A stretch of 64,000 nucleotides of DNA, taken from the NCBI GenBank assembly GCA_002964805.2, contig PUDQ02000001.1:868001-932000 (forward strand). Reading direction: 5' to 3'. Every line of letters starts with the position of its first letter. The stretch's first letter is position 1. Made by a program: the position numbers and the translations under genes. The notes beneath the pieces are model-generated. The model worked only from the letters and a program-made list of their open reading frames with translations, was not told the origin of the DNA and made no database searches. Shown here one piece after another: positions 62,553 through 64,000 of the stretch. The stretch is from Trametes villosa. Lineage: Eukaryota; Basidiomycota; Agaricomycetes; Polyporales; Polyporaceae.

Positions 62553-64000
62553 ATGTCGCTGTCAGCTGCTGTCGCGGATAGCAAGTCAGAAACTGCCACC
62601 GAGAGCGGCCCAGCACCCTTCAGCCCCAAGCCCACGGGCAAGGACCCCGCAGACGATGTCTTTGGCGACGAAGAAGATCATGACATCCGGTACAAGACCC
62701 TCAGCTGGCCGGTAAGTCGGGAAACCACGACACTCATCTCCGTTCGGATTTCCCGACATGAAGTTCCGCTAGTTCGTGGCCGCGTTCATGATTGCTGAGA
62801 TTGTCAGCAACGGCATGCTCACGCTCCCGAACGCCATGGCTGTCGTCGGTGCGCTTTATCGCCGCTCAATCTCGACGCTCGAATTAATCAAATGCAGGAA
62901 TCGTGCCGTCGCTCATCCTCACGATATTCTTGGGCATATTCGCGCTGTATACGGCGAAGCTGCTCATCGACTTCAAGTTGAATCATCCAGACGTCCATAA
63001 CATGGGTAAAACATCCGCTCGACCCTTATTGACACCGACAGCTACGCTGACATATGTGTGTCAGGCGACGCGGGACTCATCCTCTTCGGGCCCATAGGCC
63101 GAGAGATACTGTCCGCCGGCACCATCATCTTCGCAATTTTCGGCGTTGTGAGCATACTCTACAGCGAGAAAGCCGCGGCGATGCTGAACGGCATCCCCAG
63201 GGTTCAGAGCTTCTGTCCGGTCAGCTTGCCCTTTCCACGCTATCCAACAATGGCCTATGCGCGATGGCATTGCTCGCTATCTTCTCCACAGCGACATTTC
63301 TTGTCAGCGTCCCTCGAACCTTGGGCAGCTTGAATTGGCTCGGTATCTCGAGTGCAGTGTTTATCACTATCTGTGGCATCCTTGCCATGATAGGTGCAGG
63401 AGCAAACCCAGTCCCAAACCGCGTGATAGTTGCGACCGTGCCGACCACTTTTTACGAAGCCTTCCTTGCCATTACTGGACCGGTACGTCGCGCGATGATC
63501 GTCGTACTCAGTAGCTAAAACTGCACGTTACAACAGGTGTTCGCATATGCAGGTGAGAGCAGCAGTATTGCGACATAGCGTCCATCCAATTCAATCATAT
63601 GCCGGTGTAGGACATTTTCTGTTCGTTGTCGCCAGATTTGGCCCGCCGTTGCCTCCAGCTCACCCTTTACAGGTTCTTCATCCTCATTTCGGAGATGCGG
63701 AAGCCCGCGGACGCCATGAAGGTTAGTCTGTAGGACGCGCTAACGTCTAGCTACTAAACTGTGTACATCAGGCAGCCTGGGTATTGCAAGTTTTCTCCAC
63801 CATCTTCTACGCCGTTTTTAGCGTGGTTGTCTATGTGTACCTCGGAAGCACCGTGGCTTCCCCAGCCTTATTATCACTGCCACCGGTGTGGTCAAAAATC
63901 ACTTTCGCAATTGGGATGGTGAATTTCCTTATGTACGTTTCCTTCCTTAATTTCAGTTGTCCGACGGAAGCTTAGCCCCGATCTACAAGCTCCGGGGCGC
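62553..64000 (+). CDS. AAAP-family amino-acid transporter (3' end outside window)
   Basis: Membrane permease resembling fungal neutral amino-acid transporters (N. crassa Mtr type). The ATG at 62553 gives MSLSAAVADSKSETATESG; a hydrophilic, acidic cytosolic N-terminus (DDVFGDEEDHDIRYKTLSW) leads to TM1 PFVAAFMIAEIVSNGMLTLPNAMAVVG, the typical AAAP start. Further helices are IVPSLILTIFLGIFALYTAKLLIDF, GREILSAGTIIFAIFGVGSELLSGQLAL, LCAMALLAIFSTATFLVSV, LGISSAVFITICGILAMIGAG, FYEAFLAITGPVFAYAGHFLFFILISEMRKPADAMKAAWVLQ and FSTIFYAVFSVVVYVYLG. An intron at 63621-63672 uses a gttcgt donor. An intron starts near 63932 and its acceptor is uncertain; the gene runs past 64000. About eight of the usual eleven helices are visible. 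Confidence 0.87.

Overview
This 64 kb window is nuclear DNA of a basidiomycete fungus, most likely a wood-decaying agaricomycete (Polyporales-like). The signs are dense genes split by many short GT-AG introns of about 47-66 nt, exons with a strong G/C preference at third codon positions, a GH3 beta-glucosidase carrying an N-terminal fungal cellulose-binding module (CBM1), several F-box proteins, and small secreted proteins. I see no transposon, tRNA, rRNA or CRISPR array.

Layout. 0.1-13 kb holds housekeeping genes: 6-phosphogluconate dehydrogenase (+), the ribosome-biogenesis DEAH helicase Ecm16/Dhr1 (-), an ASNSD1-type asparagine synthetase-like protein (+), prohibitin 1 (+) and a Pub1/TIA-1-type RNA-binding protein (+). 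13.4-19.6 kb is a secretome patch: two divergent secreted Gly/Ser-rich proteins and the CBM1-GH3 beta-glucosidase (-), with a good TATA box. 20-25.4 kb is a membrane-traffic patch: an Osh3-type oxysterol-binding protein (-), the Rab GTPase Ypt7 (-) and, divergent from it, the autophagy protein Atg16 (+). 26-37.5 kb holds a third secreted Gly-rich paralogue, an F-box/LRR gene, an Aco2-type aconitase, two tandem small Cys-rich secreted proteins and a second F-box gene. 37.6-51 kb holds mitochondrial MutS (Msh1, -), a Cdc11/AspA-type septin (+), a MIT-domain protein (+) and INO80 subunit Ies1 (-). 51.4-64 kb holds a decayed erythromycin-esterase-like gene, a mucin-like type I membrane protein, a large alpha/beta-hydrolase with disordered extensions (-), a third F-box gene (-) and the start of an AAAP amino-acid transporter that runs off the window.

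The most unusual signal is gene architecture. Conserved motifs require internal micro-exons of 6, 8, 11, 12 and 12 nt in three genes (GH3 beta-glucosidase, aconitase, prohibitin), plus a GC-AG intron inside the CBM1 domain. Two of these micro-exons are frame-neutral and encode active-site-region residues of the beta-glucosidase, including part of the split codon for the predicted nucleophile, so automated gene models could drop them unnoticed. Also notable are a 19-residue Gly/His/Ser module shared by two secreted paralogues, a multiply disabled esterase gene, and a 34-bp tandem duplication over the stop codon of a small secreted protein gene.

All assignments rest on reading translated motifs by eye. 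No database search was run, and exon boundaries are inferred from splice consensus and frame.
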